DNA of 64,000 bases, from the NCBI GenBank assembly GCA_029959085.1, contig JARWIR010000014.1:9718001-9782000 (forward strand), in the 5' to 3' direction. The notes beneath the pieces are model-generated. The model was not told where the DNA came from. It saw only the letters and a list, made by a program, of their open reading frames with translations, and did no database searches. Origin of the DNA: Nemophila menziesii. Its lineage: Eukaryota > Streptophyta > Magnoliopsida > Boraginales > Hydrophyllaceae. The position numbers and the translations under genes were made by a program. Positions 54,502 to 64,000 of this stretch are shown piece by piece; position 1 is the stretch's first letter, and every line of letters begins with the position of its first letter.

Positions 54502-55144
54502 AAGTTGTATCGTCCCGATACAATAAAGATAAGAATAAAAGGAAGTCTCTAAATACACACGTAGGTCAATTAAGCACAGTGGGAAAGAAGATAGCAAAAT
54601 ATATAGAATAGACATAAAACAACTACTCAGAAAAATTTCAAGTAATAGTATTTACAAACTACATACCTGCATACTTCTCATATTCACAATCAACACGGCT
54701 TGAATTCAAGATTAGATTGGCTTCGCAATGTAAGAAGGAGAGGATCTTTACTTAGTTCACCAAGGAGGCTATAGATTGTTCATCGAACTTCACTAGTATA
54801 CAAAGATCCCCTTAACTACTCTCTATTGGCTCAATCACTTCTAGATTACATAGCAAAGAATCATAAGGTCTTTAAGGTTGTAATGTTGTCTTAGGGACGG
54901 TATGATAAGTATATTTGGATAATTTAGAGTGAGTTTTTGGCTCTCTCCTCACTAAGATAATCAATGAATCGCCCCAGAGCTTGAGTTACTCTCGTAAAAC
55001 GTTTCTTACTCAACACAATGATTTTCTTGATGCACAAAGTAGCATCCCTAATAACCCAATACTAAAGCATAAGATGTTCACATAAAAATTCCACTTTACC
55101 GGTCCAAACATATACTTTTTCAATATTTTCCTTTTTGTATAGCT

Positions 55145-55174
55145 GTGACTCTCTTTTTTATGTTGAGAGATCAT
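55145..55174 (-). promoter_or_regulatory. Hairpin in the 3' region of element D
   Basis: TGACTCTC pairs with GAGAGATCA with one bulged base. Confidence 0.55.
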
Positions 55175-55350
55175 TCTATTTTTTCTCATAATTTTCTTTT
55201 CTATTCATGCTTTTCAGCTTTTTTTCATTTACTATTACCCTGGCAAAGGGTTACAATATGATAAACATGTAAATCATCATCAATATATATAACAGAGCAC
55301 AATTAATATGCTCAAAAATCCCAATCCAATAATAATTCCCATAATGGTGG

Positions 55351-55425
55351 ACCCATCACCCAAAACTCAATCTCTAAAACAATTGTCTATGCATCACGAT
55401 TCGAGTGCAAGTCATATGGAATAGT
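55351..55425 (-). promoter_or_regulatory. Conserved 3' block of element D
   Basis: Minus strand TTCCATATGACTTGCACTCG and AATCGTGATGC, then TTGAGTTTTGGGTGATGGG. Confidence 0.85.
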
Positions 55426-56053
55426 CCTAAAATCTAAAGCATATGGCTTATAATGTGGCTAATAAAAAGGCTTTAGAAAGGCTAGAAGGGGCTGAGAAGG
55501 ATATAAAAATATAATTTGGACATCAAGCTAAAAGGCAACAAGGGGCTTATGAAAGAACCGCCTTAATCACTTTCTAAACTATGTAATTTCGTCATTCTCT
55601 TACCTTTAGCACGTTCATCAAATGGGTTTATCAACTAGCTTGGATCTCACGGCCTACACACCTCTCATGGCTCCCTGAGATCGAACATACTTTCTATTGC
55701 ATTGCTAACTAATCTTTTCTTTACTATCAATGTGTTTTTCCTGCAAATACTCAAAGCATACAAAACAAAATAGCTCACAACATACTACTTTCTATCATTA
55801 ACAACTGATCTTATGCTTTCAAGCTATTAAACACAACCTACATATACATCCCATATATCAAAAAATTTAATTTCTACCTAAAAACAAAAAAATCACATAA
55901 AAATGGAGATGAGAATAACGAATCCCCCATACCTCAAACTCAAAAATGATATGTGTCCCCACGACTCGAAAAAGATTCTAAACAGATAATTAAATTAGCA
56001 GATAAAGCATATACAGAAAAATGGTAAGGAAGAAAGAAAACATACTCTCGAGG

Positions 56054-57281
56054 TTATTGCCTCGCATTATCGACATCCAAGATAGGATTTACTGGTTCAT
56101 TCTTTAATTTCTCAAGGATTGTCATGATGTGCACTTGATTAGCTTTGGTTTGTGCCACATCATTGGCCAAGGAAGTATGAGCTGTTTCGACTTTATTTAA
56201 TCGCTCCTCCATCTTCTCTTGCCAAATACGATCATGTTCTTCTTTTGAAAGTTCTGTAACTCCTGCTACTCTCAAAACTGTCTTGATCAATATTGTTCAT
56301 CATAGTATACATTAGTTTCTCTTCTTTACTCGGAATCACACTTGCTTTCCGGACAAGGCATGTTATCATAGTAGGATATTTCAAACAAAATAACAAAGTT
56401 GGAAAGACCGAAAATCGCATCACCTCCTCAAAGGTCACTTGTGCCACATCCACTTCTTCTCCCTTTAAAATATAATTCTATAATATTGCATTCTTTTTAG
56501 TTACCTCCGAGGTTCTCAGGTTTCCAAAGATATTTGATGTAAGGAAATGGTGCCAAACTTTTGTATCTGCTAGGAGATATTTGTAAGGCCAAGGTGCCTT
56601 CAATTCTCCCTTATTTGCTTGCACTTTATCCTTATCTAATACATGCTCAAAAATTAGATTCCAATAGAAAGACTTGATATTTTCCACCGCTTCTCTATAA
56701 TTACATGGTCCTACCAATTTCTTAAACTAGAAGTGGTTTCGAATCTCTTCAACTGTGAAAGGAACAAACTTGCCTCTGACTGGAACACAAACATTACTAT
56801 CTCGCCTAAATAAGCCTAAATAGAAATAAGAAACTAACTCTCTACATAAATTCTACATAAATTCGATCTTTTAAACATAAAATGTATACCAACCCAATCT
56901 ATCACCCATCTCTATGAATCTCTTGTACTCACCGTCTTCAACTTCTTCTTCAAATACTCCTTCAAATACTCTCTCATAAGCCAAAGGGAGTTCCGTTAAG
57001 TGTTTCTCTGCTGAAGCTAACATGTCCTTGGAAGCTTCGTTTATCATGGGCATATGATTCTCGATTTGTAAAGGTTGTGGTATCTTCCTTATCAAAGTTG
57101 ATACCTGTTTGCTTTTTGAGTTTACCACCACTAGCTTTCCTTTACTTTCTGAACCTGTTTTACCTTTCAAATTGGAACTTGAACTTTTCTCAATTGATTT
57201 CTTCTCATTAGAACCCAATACCTTGTTTTGATTCTTCTTCATCTCCCTAACAGTAGATAATGTTTATGTTCCTTTTGTCAT
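56054..57281 (-). pseudogene. ORF2 of element D (putative plant transposon protein type)
   Basis: The start ATG at 57281 (MTKGT, then stop) follows a PPT-like TTTGAATTGGAGGTC. KSIEKSSSSNLKGKTGSESK and LQIENHMPMINEASKDMLAS form the N-terminal part, then EDGEYKRFIEMGDRLGWYTF. The central part reads YREAVENIKSFYWNLIFEHV, WPYKYLLADTKVWHHFLTSN and FGNLRTSEVTKKNAI. The C-terminal part has EEVMRFSVFPTLLFCLKYPT and a coiled end with QEKMEERLNKVETAHTSLAN, closing PILDVDNARQ. It is colinear with B and E at about 409 codons. A few stops and frameshifts break it, but it is better preserved than B. Confidence 0.78.
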
Positions 57282-57699
57282 ATCAATAGACCTCCAATTC
57301 AAAGCTTTAACCACTCTTAAAATTTGAAACTCTTGATTATAGGTTGTACAAGATTTATTTGGGTTAGGAAAGGTGTTATGATGATGATTCTCTATATGGG
57401 TAGGATGAATTCTTCTTTGATTGGTTTGGATCTAAGAAATTATTGGATGAATTTGAAAGTTTAGGCTTTTGATTCTTGGATTCAAAGTGGTTTGATATGA
57501 ATTGGGTGGTTGAATCTTCTCTATACTGATGTGGAAAAAGGATTGGATGTAAAGGTATGGTGATTGAGAAGTGTTTTGATGTTTGGTGAAGCTTTAATGG
57601 AGTTAGGAGAGGTTTGGGGAAGAAATAAAGGCTTAAGGATTGATAAATTAGTGTAAAAATTAACCTCTTCTTTAAATCCCATCTTATAACCCTTCAAAA

Positions 57700-58025
57700 C
57701 TGGATCTGTCGGCGCCGTGCGGTGCACCAGACGTAGGATGCGGTGTACAGGACCTAAGGGTTTAAAAACCGTATTCGCGAGTAGTCGATACGGTTTTGGA
57801 TAGCTGGTCTTATACCTCTCGTAATTGTACCGTATTGGAAAACCGTTGCCACGGTTTTTGATTGTGTGGTACACCGGAAGTTGGTGCGGTGGAGTGGACC
57901 TGTCTGCTATTCATACTGTATTCGTGCTATGCGATACGTTTTTTTCCTCTTCTTCTGGGCAATATACCGTAGAGAAAACCGTCGCCATGGTTTTTGGACC
58001 TGCGGTGTACCGGACCTTTCCTGCG
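57700..58025 (-). repeat. Palindrome cluster of element D
   Basis: Copies are GTGCGGTGCACCAG (57717), GCGGTGTACAGG (57739), TGGTACACCGGAAG (57866), CGGTGTACCGGACC (58001) and GCGGTGGTGCGGTC (58022). They are imperfect versions of CGGT-N2-ACCG. Open frames on either strand here are incidental. Confidence 0.8.
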
Positions 58026-58169
58026 GTGGTGCGGTCTGGTTTTCGCCAAATTTTTGTCTTTCTTTTCCTAACATAATTCCTTGAGTACCTTAACATAAAA
58101 AACACTCATACCTTTCTCAATAATGCAATATCAACTCAAAACAACTAAACTAAACAAAATTTAAAGACA

Positions 58170-58235
58170 TAAAAACATTAAAAAATTGCGGGTTGTCTCC
58201 CGTACAACACTTTTATTTAACGTCTTTTAAAGTTA
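58170..58235 (-). promoter_or_regulatory. Conserved post-integrase motif of element D
   Basis: Minus strand GACGTTAAATAAAAGTG and then TTGTACGGGAGACAACCCG. Confidence 0.72.
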
Positions 58236-58250
58236 GCCGCGTTACCTCTA

Positions 58251-58520
58251 TCAATATTTGCGAATATAGCCTCCCCAGCAATGAGCAAGGCTATGAACGT
58301 CTACTAATCTCCATTTAATGCCCCTCTTCGGCCTGATCTCTATCACCTTAGCTGAAACAACTTCAGTGATTACAAATGGTCCCATCCACGAGTCTTTGTG
58401 ACCTCGTGGCCTATTCTCTGGTTTGTGGGCTCTCCATACCACTTCATGACCAGCCCTAAACTCAATATTTGGCTTAGTATCCATAGGCTTTGCGTGGATT
58501 TATTCTGGGATTTTGTGATG
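58251..58520 (-). pseudogene. Integrase C-terminal GPF module of element D
   Basis: The frame reads IEFRAGHEVVWRAHKPENRP, DSWMGPFVITEVVSAKVIEI and VDVHSLAHCWGGYIRKY, ending at the same residue as B. It follows protease after about 100 bases, without RT, RNase H or an integrase core. It is nearly intact, with a stop upstream near 58497. Confidence 0.8.
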
Positions 58521-58627
58521 TGAAGGGTTGTGGATGATAGGAATGGTGGGCTCTAACTTGCTTGGTTTCATTCCCCAGACATGGAATGTCTCGGATATGT
58601 TTTTAGCATGAAGGTTATGTCCCTTCT

Positions 58628-59100
58628 TGGAAGTTGATTATTCTCTGGCTTGTGGCCATGAAGGGCCTTCCAAAAATGATTAGAACCTGCTTATTAGCAT
58701 CGAAATAAAGTATAACAAAGTGAGTAGGGATGGTGATTTTACCTGTTCGGACGTGTACGTTCTCCACTGTTCCCCATGTCTTGGTATCTGAGTTACTAGA
58801 AAACTGAACCTACACTGGAGCTTTTGCTGCCATCTGAAGTCCAAGTCTATTGAACACGGACTTTGGCATAAGATTCACACCTAAACACACATTACACATA
58901 GCTTTCATCTTGAGCATACCATTTATCTGAATAGGAAGATTAATGATTCCTAGATATTTGAGCTTCAATGGAAACTCTCTTTCTAATTTTCTCGAGACTC
59001 TCTCAGTATGAGCCACAATCTCTTTCCTGGCTTCTACACTCGCTTCTTTTTCCGGAATAACGTGTGTGAATACTTGTTGCGGTGTAAGCCCTTTCTTTGC
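58628..59100 (-). pseudogene. Protease of element D
   Basis: It reads INLPIQINGMLKMKAMCNV and VNLMPKSVFNRLGLQMAAKA, a stop (58809), then TIPTHFVILYFDANKQVLII and FGRPFMATSQRIINF. In place of the active-site DLGA it has NVCLG (codons near 58893-58880), so the catalytic Asp is lost. B has changed the same site in another way (DVDSS). Confidence 0.82.
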
Positions 59101-60958
59101 AATCTCAAACATTTGGGCGTTGATATTTTCAGGAGTATATGCCTCTGCAAATGTCTTGAGTTCATTGTCCATCTTCGGATTTGTATCAGGAATAGTTGTT
59201 GACATTGTTTGAACAACTCGTGGCGATTCCACCTTCTCTTTTTCTTTCTTTTCTTGCACAACAGGTGCAACTTCATCTTTCAGCTCTTTTGAGGCTTCTT
59301 CCTCTTTATATTTAGCTCTATCAGCTTGTAACTCCATAACCGATCTAATCTCTTCTTGCATATCTCTCAGAAGCTGTATGAATTCGGATTTTTCTGATAG
59401 ATCTTCTTCTTCCGAGCAGTCAGAGTCTTCTGGGCTAGACTTGGTTAGTTCTTCTTTAGTTTCTGGAACTTCCACGACACTTTCTGTAGCATGCGGTACT
59501 TCCTTATTTTCTTCAATTTCAAGGAAAATAGCCTTGCAAGCTTCGAACCCAACATTGGAATCACCTCCTTCGATAGCTTTTAATTCCTTTGCATCCATAA
59601 TATTCTTAAAAACTTTATTCATTTGTTCTACTTGCGTACCTAAAATTTGAATTAAAGCATCTTGTTCTCTTAACTTATCTTTCTGTGAATTCATATTAGT
59701 TGTCATCAGATCCATAAAATCTTTCAATTGTTTATCTCCCACAACTCCTTCTTGAGGATATTGTGGTAAAGCCTTCTTAGCTAAAGTGTCGGTATATGCA
59801 TCATTAGCAGGTTGTTGTGGAGGAGCAGGTTGATTATAATTCTGATTTCTTTGGTATGGAGCTTGACCTCTTGGTTGGAAAGAGTTATTCTGGGGACGAG
59901 GTTGATAATGACCTGGATTAGCGGCCCCCTATGGATTTGAATACTGCATACCCGGATGATTCCTGTTACCAAATTGATAATTTCCTCGGTTGTATATGAA
60001 ATAAACAGATGCTGGATTTCCTTCGCACTCTTCCCATGTATAATTTGGTACCTCATGCTTTGGACAACCTTGTGCCTCTTTTACTACATTTGCTGCTTCT
60101 AAATTCTTCTGCATCTCAAGCTTAATCTCTTTGATTTGATTTTCTAATGCGGCAAATTGAGCTGAGTTTGCAGTATCTGCATCTAATCGAAGCATACCTC
60201 TGGTGTTTGTAACATGAGCTCGCGAAATTAGCCAAATCCTTTCTGTTTCTATTATACGTTCTATACCTTCGGGTACTTCTGTAGGATCCATGGACACAAA
60301 ACCGCCATTTCCAAGATTATCTACACTCAGACTACTTTCTGCATTGATACCTTGATAAAATATAGCTAACTATAAAGATGGGATATAACCATGGAGTGGA
60401 CATCTAGATAACTTCTGTTGAAACCTTGTCCATGCGTCTCCTACTTCTTCTCCATTCTCTTGACAAAACTTAGCAAGCTCGCTCTGATCTTTGAGTCTCA
60501 TACTCTTCGGATAAAACGGTTAAAGAATGCGGCTTGAAGTTTTGTCCAGTAGTAATTGTACCTGGTGGTTGTCTATCCATCCAATCACCAGATTTTCCGG
60601 TCAGGAAGAACGAAAACATGTGATAATACAGTTGCTCGCGTGTAATTCCTGGAGTAATGTAGGCATCACAAATCTTCATAAACTTCTGAATCGCTCTTCC
60701 CGGATCTTGTATTGCTCTACCACTATAGAGCCCAAAATTCTGGAATTGACTAAGAATACCCGGATCGGGCCTGAGCTTGATATTCTGGATCTCTGGAGGA
60801 CAATATCCTAATGTTTGAACTTGAAAAGGTGCTCCCAATCCTGGGAGACCTTGTTCAATTCTGTTGTTTTTCCTGTAATCATCTTGTGGTGGTGGTGGTG
60901 GTACATGGCCTAGGGCCAAGTGGAGGATCCACTAGTGGTGGATCTTGTGGTTCTGCCA
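59100..60958 (-). pseudogene. gag: gag of element D
   Basis: The ATG at 60958 (MAEPQDPPLVDPP) is the start. A frameshift near 60925 leads into PPPPPQDDYRKNNRIEQGLP. The Gag core has FMKICDAYITPGITREQLYY and SGDWMDRQPPGT. Further frame changes occur near 60475 and 60300. The region IKEIKLEMQKNLEAANVV precedes the zinc knuckle, which reads C-PK-H-EVPN-Y-TWEE-C, so two of four ligands are lost. The last part (59742-59100) is a long acidic, glutamate-rich linker (PEDSDCSEEEDLSEKSEF) with QALIQILGTQ-like coiled stretches, continuous with protease. Confidence 0.85.
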
Positions 60959-61170
60959 TCGCTCTTCTTGGTTCTCACTCTTCTCTCAAGCGTCTGTTAT
61001 AAGCTTTGAAACACCTTGCGGGTTCCGCAAGCATGCATGTAAACCTGAAAGAGACTAAAACAAACCAAAAGCGTAAAGCTGGAAAAAATAAAAAATAAAA
61101 AACAAAATAAAATTAACTAAAAACTACTACTACTAAAATAAAAATAACCCACACGCTAACGAGACACAAG

Positions 61171-61188
61171 TCCCTGGCAGCGGCGCCA
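61171..61188 (-). promoter_or_regulatory. Primer binding site of element D
   Basis: Minus strand TGGCGCCGCTGCCAGGGA, the best tRNA-Asp-type match in family 2. Confidence 0.92.
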
Positions 61189-61194
61189 AAAACT

Positions 61195-62567
61195 TGGTGT
61201 CGCGTAGGGTGTGATGAAAATATGTTAAATAAATAAGCAAAATAATACACTAATCATCCTAGACTAGCACGGTAGTGCAAGTATTACAAGACTTATGCAA
61301 GTTTTAATGATAAGAAGATTTGTTCCTCAGGGACTTAAATGTTTTAACAGATGAGTAAATAAATCATAGTAGCACTTAATAATTAAAAGACAAGAAATAA
61401 AGATGATTGATAGAGAGATCAACGATTTAAATAAATCATTAAAAAGTAAAGAAAATAAAATAAATATGAGAGAATAAATATGAGAAAGTATAGCTCAGGT
61501 TTTTCTTGCATGCACTAATCCTTCTATATCTTCTACTAGTTAATAAGGGTGATAATAACTCTTAGATAAGTAGTCAATATTATAAATTCCTCCCTACCCC
61601 CGTCAGGGTGGACTAGGGTTGTGACCTCACAATCACGAGTGGACTTAAATAGGGTGCTCCTACGCCACTAGGTTCATAAATGAGACTGGCCTTCTAATGA
61701 TGATCGGTGGTTAAATTATACCCTAATGACTATCTAGTTAGACAAGCCCGTCAGGATCACTAGCGCACGCTAGACGCTTATGTGGTGTTTCAATAATTAG
61801 ACACCCCTTCCGGATGACCATCTAACTACTATTAGCACAACCCTAAATTGATTAGGTTTAAGACAGACAAAAAATCAAAGCACATAAAACAAATATATGG
61901 TAAAGTAGCTAGAATCAATTTAAAATAATTCTCCCAAAGAAACATAGATGAAAGAAAATAGAATTCATAGATTATACATATGCAAACCCCAAGCTATGAG
62001 AAAATTAGTTCATACTAGAAAGAAATAAACTGAAATAGAGATACATACTGTCAACTTGCTCTATTGAATGACTCTAATGATGAATAAAACTCAAAGGACT
62101 GGTTGAAGGAGGCAAGGGCATGTTTACAAAGGTTAAAGGGTGTATTTATAAGGTTTTAGGAAGCCGTAACATATTTTCTTGGAGTAGAAGACAAGTAATT
62201 GGACTTCTAGTCCAACTCAAATTCGTAAACCTAAAATATAGAAAAGGTAATAAACTGCTGCTGTTTTGTTTTGGCCGTAAGTTCTTTGTTTCAACTCCGA
62301 TTGACGCGTTCATTATATCGAAATTAATCGACTCGGAAAGCTATATAACTTTGCTTCAGACCATTCTTCCAAATTCCAAGACAGTCTTGAGTTATGGTCA
62401 CTTTTGTGGATGTTGCTGCTGAAATTCAGATTTACTTGGCAACTTTATCTTTCCATACTTATTTTTTCTTTCCTTTATCTCCAATTTTCATGCATATCTT
62501 CTTAACTTTATCTCTTAGAATTAATTTGGCATCTAAGTAATTATTATATATATTTAAAGTTTCACAC
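61195..62567 (-). repeat. 5' LTR of element D, interrupted
   Basis: On the plus strand it starts TGGTGTCGCGTAGGG. Hairpin at 61592-61618 with stem CCCTA/TAGGG. It breaks off after AAAGTTTCACAC, where the forward LTR starts; about 150 bp should follow outside the window. Confidence 0.9.
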
Positions 62568-64000
62568 TGATGTCTTTCCATTTGTGATGAATTAATATTA
62601 AGTGGAGACATCATTTTTAGTGTTTTAGAAGTCTTTCTCGTCGATTTTCTCATGAATTATTACACTTTCCTATTTCTAGTCTTGATTTAATGAATTATTA
62701 TTTTTAGAGCATATTGGGTTTAATTATTTATTCAGTGTGAAGCTTTAAAGATAAATATGAAGATTAATTAATTACCAAGTCAATTCTAAGAGATAAGGAA
62801 AGAAGATATGCATGGAAATTGAAGATAAGGAAACAAAAGCTAAAGTATGGAAAGATAAATCTGCCAAATAAATCTGAATTTCACCACCCACGACCACAAA
62901 TGGGCTTGTATCTCAAAACAGGTGAGGAATTTGGAAGAATGGTCAAGAGCAAAGTTAAAGATATTTCTGGGACGAATTTCAACTACTCATACGCGTCAAA
63001 CGGATAAGAATTGAAGATGTTAGGACCAAAACAAAAACGGGTCTGATTCCATATTTTAGGGTTACGAATTTGAGTTGGGCTTGGAGTCCATTACTTTCCT
63101 TCTCCTTCAAGAAAACAAATTATGGCTTCTCTACATCTATAAATACACCTTTATATCACTTGTAAATCATCCTTGTCTCCCATTAATTAGTCCTTAGGTT
63201 TATTATCATCAGAATTATTGAAGAGTGCAAGATGAAGTCTTTTATTATTTCTTTTAGTTTATTTCCTTCAGGTATGAACTAATTTTCCCATAGCTTGGGT
63301 TTTGCATTATGTATAATCTATGAATTCTATTTTCTTCCTATTAAGTTTCTTTGGGAATTATATGTTTTAATCTGATATTAGCTTCTTACCCATATATTTG
63401 TTTATGTGTTTTAAATTATTGTCTGTCCTAGAACTGATCACTTTAGGCTTTCTTAATAGTAGTTAGATGTTCACCTTAACTGGTGTCTAATTATTGAAAC
63501 ACCACCTAACGTCTAGTGTCGATATTGGTCTTGACAACACTAATTCTAGCCAGATAGTCATTAGGGTATATTTTAACCACTATCACCATGTTTGGAATTG
63601 ATTGCTTAGGGCCTTGGTAGCGCTTGATAACCCTATTTGAACCAGCCTCGTGGTGTGTCTGTAGCCCCCTTAGTCGCTCTCAAGGTTTAAGAGAGGGAAT
63701 TTAGAATCCTGACTAAGTATCTAAGAGCTAATTATCTCCCTTATTAACTAGAGTTTGATAGAAAGAATTAGAAGGATTAGTGCATACTAGCAAAACCTAA
63801 GCTATACTTCTCATCTCATATTTCTTATCTTTTATTTTCATTAGTTTAATAAATAATCTCTCAATCGCTCCTATTTATTTTTTGTCTTTAATTAATTACT
63901 CTCTACTCTTGATATTTGCTCATTCGTATAACACACTAAGTCCCTAAGAACAAATCTAATTAAAACTTGCATACGTCCTGTAATACTTGCAGTACCGTGC
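62568..64000 (+). repeat. LTR, family 2, cut by the window end
   Basis: It starts TGATGTCTTTCC, with second arm GGAGACATCA at 62604-62613. The presumed target pentamer CACAC is at 62563-62567. The TATA box CTATAAATAC lies near 63138. It is the closest relative of the solo LTR at 5111 and of the middle part of C's LTRs. Whether it is solo or the 5' LTR of an element cannot be seen. Confidence 0.88.

Larger units (their letters stand above)
52966..62567 (-). mobile_element. Element D: gag-protease-GPF Athila relative (family 2)
   Basis: The 3' LTR is 52966-54487 and the 5' LTR 61195-62567, the latter cut by a forward LTR. Inside are PBS, gag, protease, GPF module, palindromes, ORF2 and the 3' blocks in the same order as B, with the same absence of RT, RNase H and integrase core. 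The left flanking pentamer is GGTGA (52961-52965); its partner is beyond the window. Confidence 0.88.

Noticed and set aside
57825..58105. Three overlapping open frames in D's palindrome cluster
   Set aside because: Same reason: CpG-rich palindromes, no domain, both strands open.

Overview
The window is plant nuclear DNA, almost certainly repeat-rich heterochromatin of a flowering plant. I see no host gene, no rRNA gene and no intact tRNA gene. Nearly everything belongs to nested LTR retrotransposons. The main components are Athila-type Ty3/gypsy elements, recognised from tRNA-Asp-like primer binding sites (relatives of TGGCGCCGTTGCCGGGGA), Athila-style Gag, protease and pol motifs, and a second ORF of the 'putative plant transposon protein' type. 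The species cannot be named from the sequence.

Layout: 1-1160 is the 3' end of a probably Copia-type element. Element A (+, 1957 to about 29887) is an old Athila relative. It was hit by a solo LTR (5111-6577, target duplication ACAAG), by element B (+, 7309-24500, AGTGT) and by a second solo LTR (25187-26738, CTCTG). B was itself hit inside its protease gene by element C (+, 11157-18793, AGAAG). From 29888 to 31560 and again at 52262-52384 lies a decayed Tat/Retand-like gag on the minus strand. It was split by element E (-, 31561-52261). E carries a solo LTR in its 3' LTR (32032-33591) and element F (-, 38160-50255) in its gag. F is the only element here with RT, RNase H and integrase. It lost its 3' LTR in a deletion and has a solo LTR in its integrase (42450-44042, ATATA). 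Element D (-, 52966 to beyond 62567) sits in another partial LTR, and its own 5' LTR is interrupted by a forward LTR (62568-64000).

Three LTR families can be told apart. Family 1 (F, C and the solo LTRs at 25187, 32032 and 42450) ends in GGACCCACCA or GGGACCACCA. Family 2 (B, D, the solo LTR at 5111 and the LTR at 62568) ends in CACACC...CACCA. Family 3 is A and E. F is a plausible former helper for C because the two share LTR ends and PBS. B and D form a non-autonomous family encoding Gag, protease and only the C-terminal GPF module of integrase.

The strongest unexplained signals are cis elements shared by otherwise divergent families: (1) an LTR hairpin with apical CCCTGACGGGG whose stem changes on both sides between families; (2) an inverted repeat TGATGTCTCC...GGAGACATCA at the LTR start; (3) clusters of CGGT-N2-ACCG palindromes between integrase tail and ORF2 in all six elements; (4) repeated PPT-like GAGTTTGGGGT motifs, one just upstream of the ORF2 ATG; (5) a conserved block around CATATGACCCGCACT; (6) a recombinant LTR in C in which the family 1 core promoter has been replaced by that of family 2, with one crossover at the TATA box. 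All coding regions are broken. Alignments are by eye, and no database search or divergence calculation was done.
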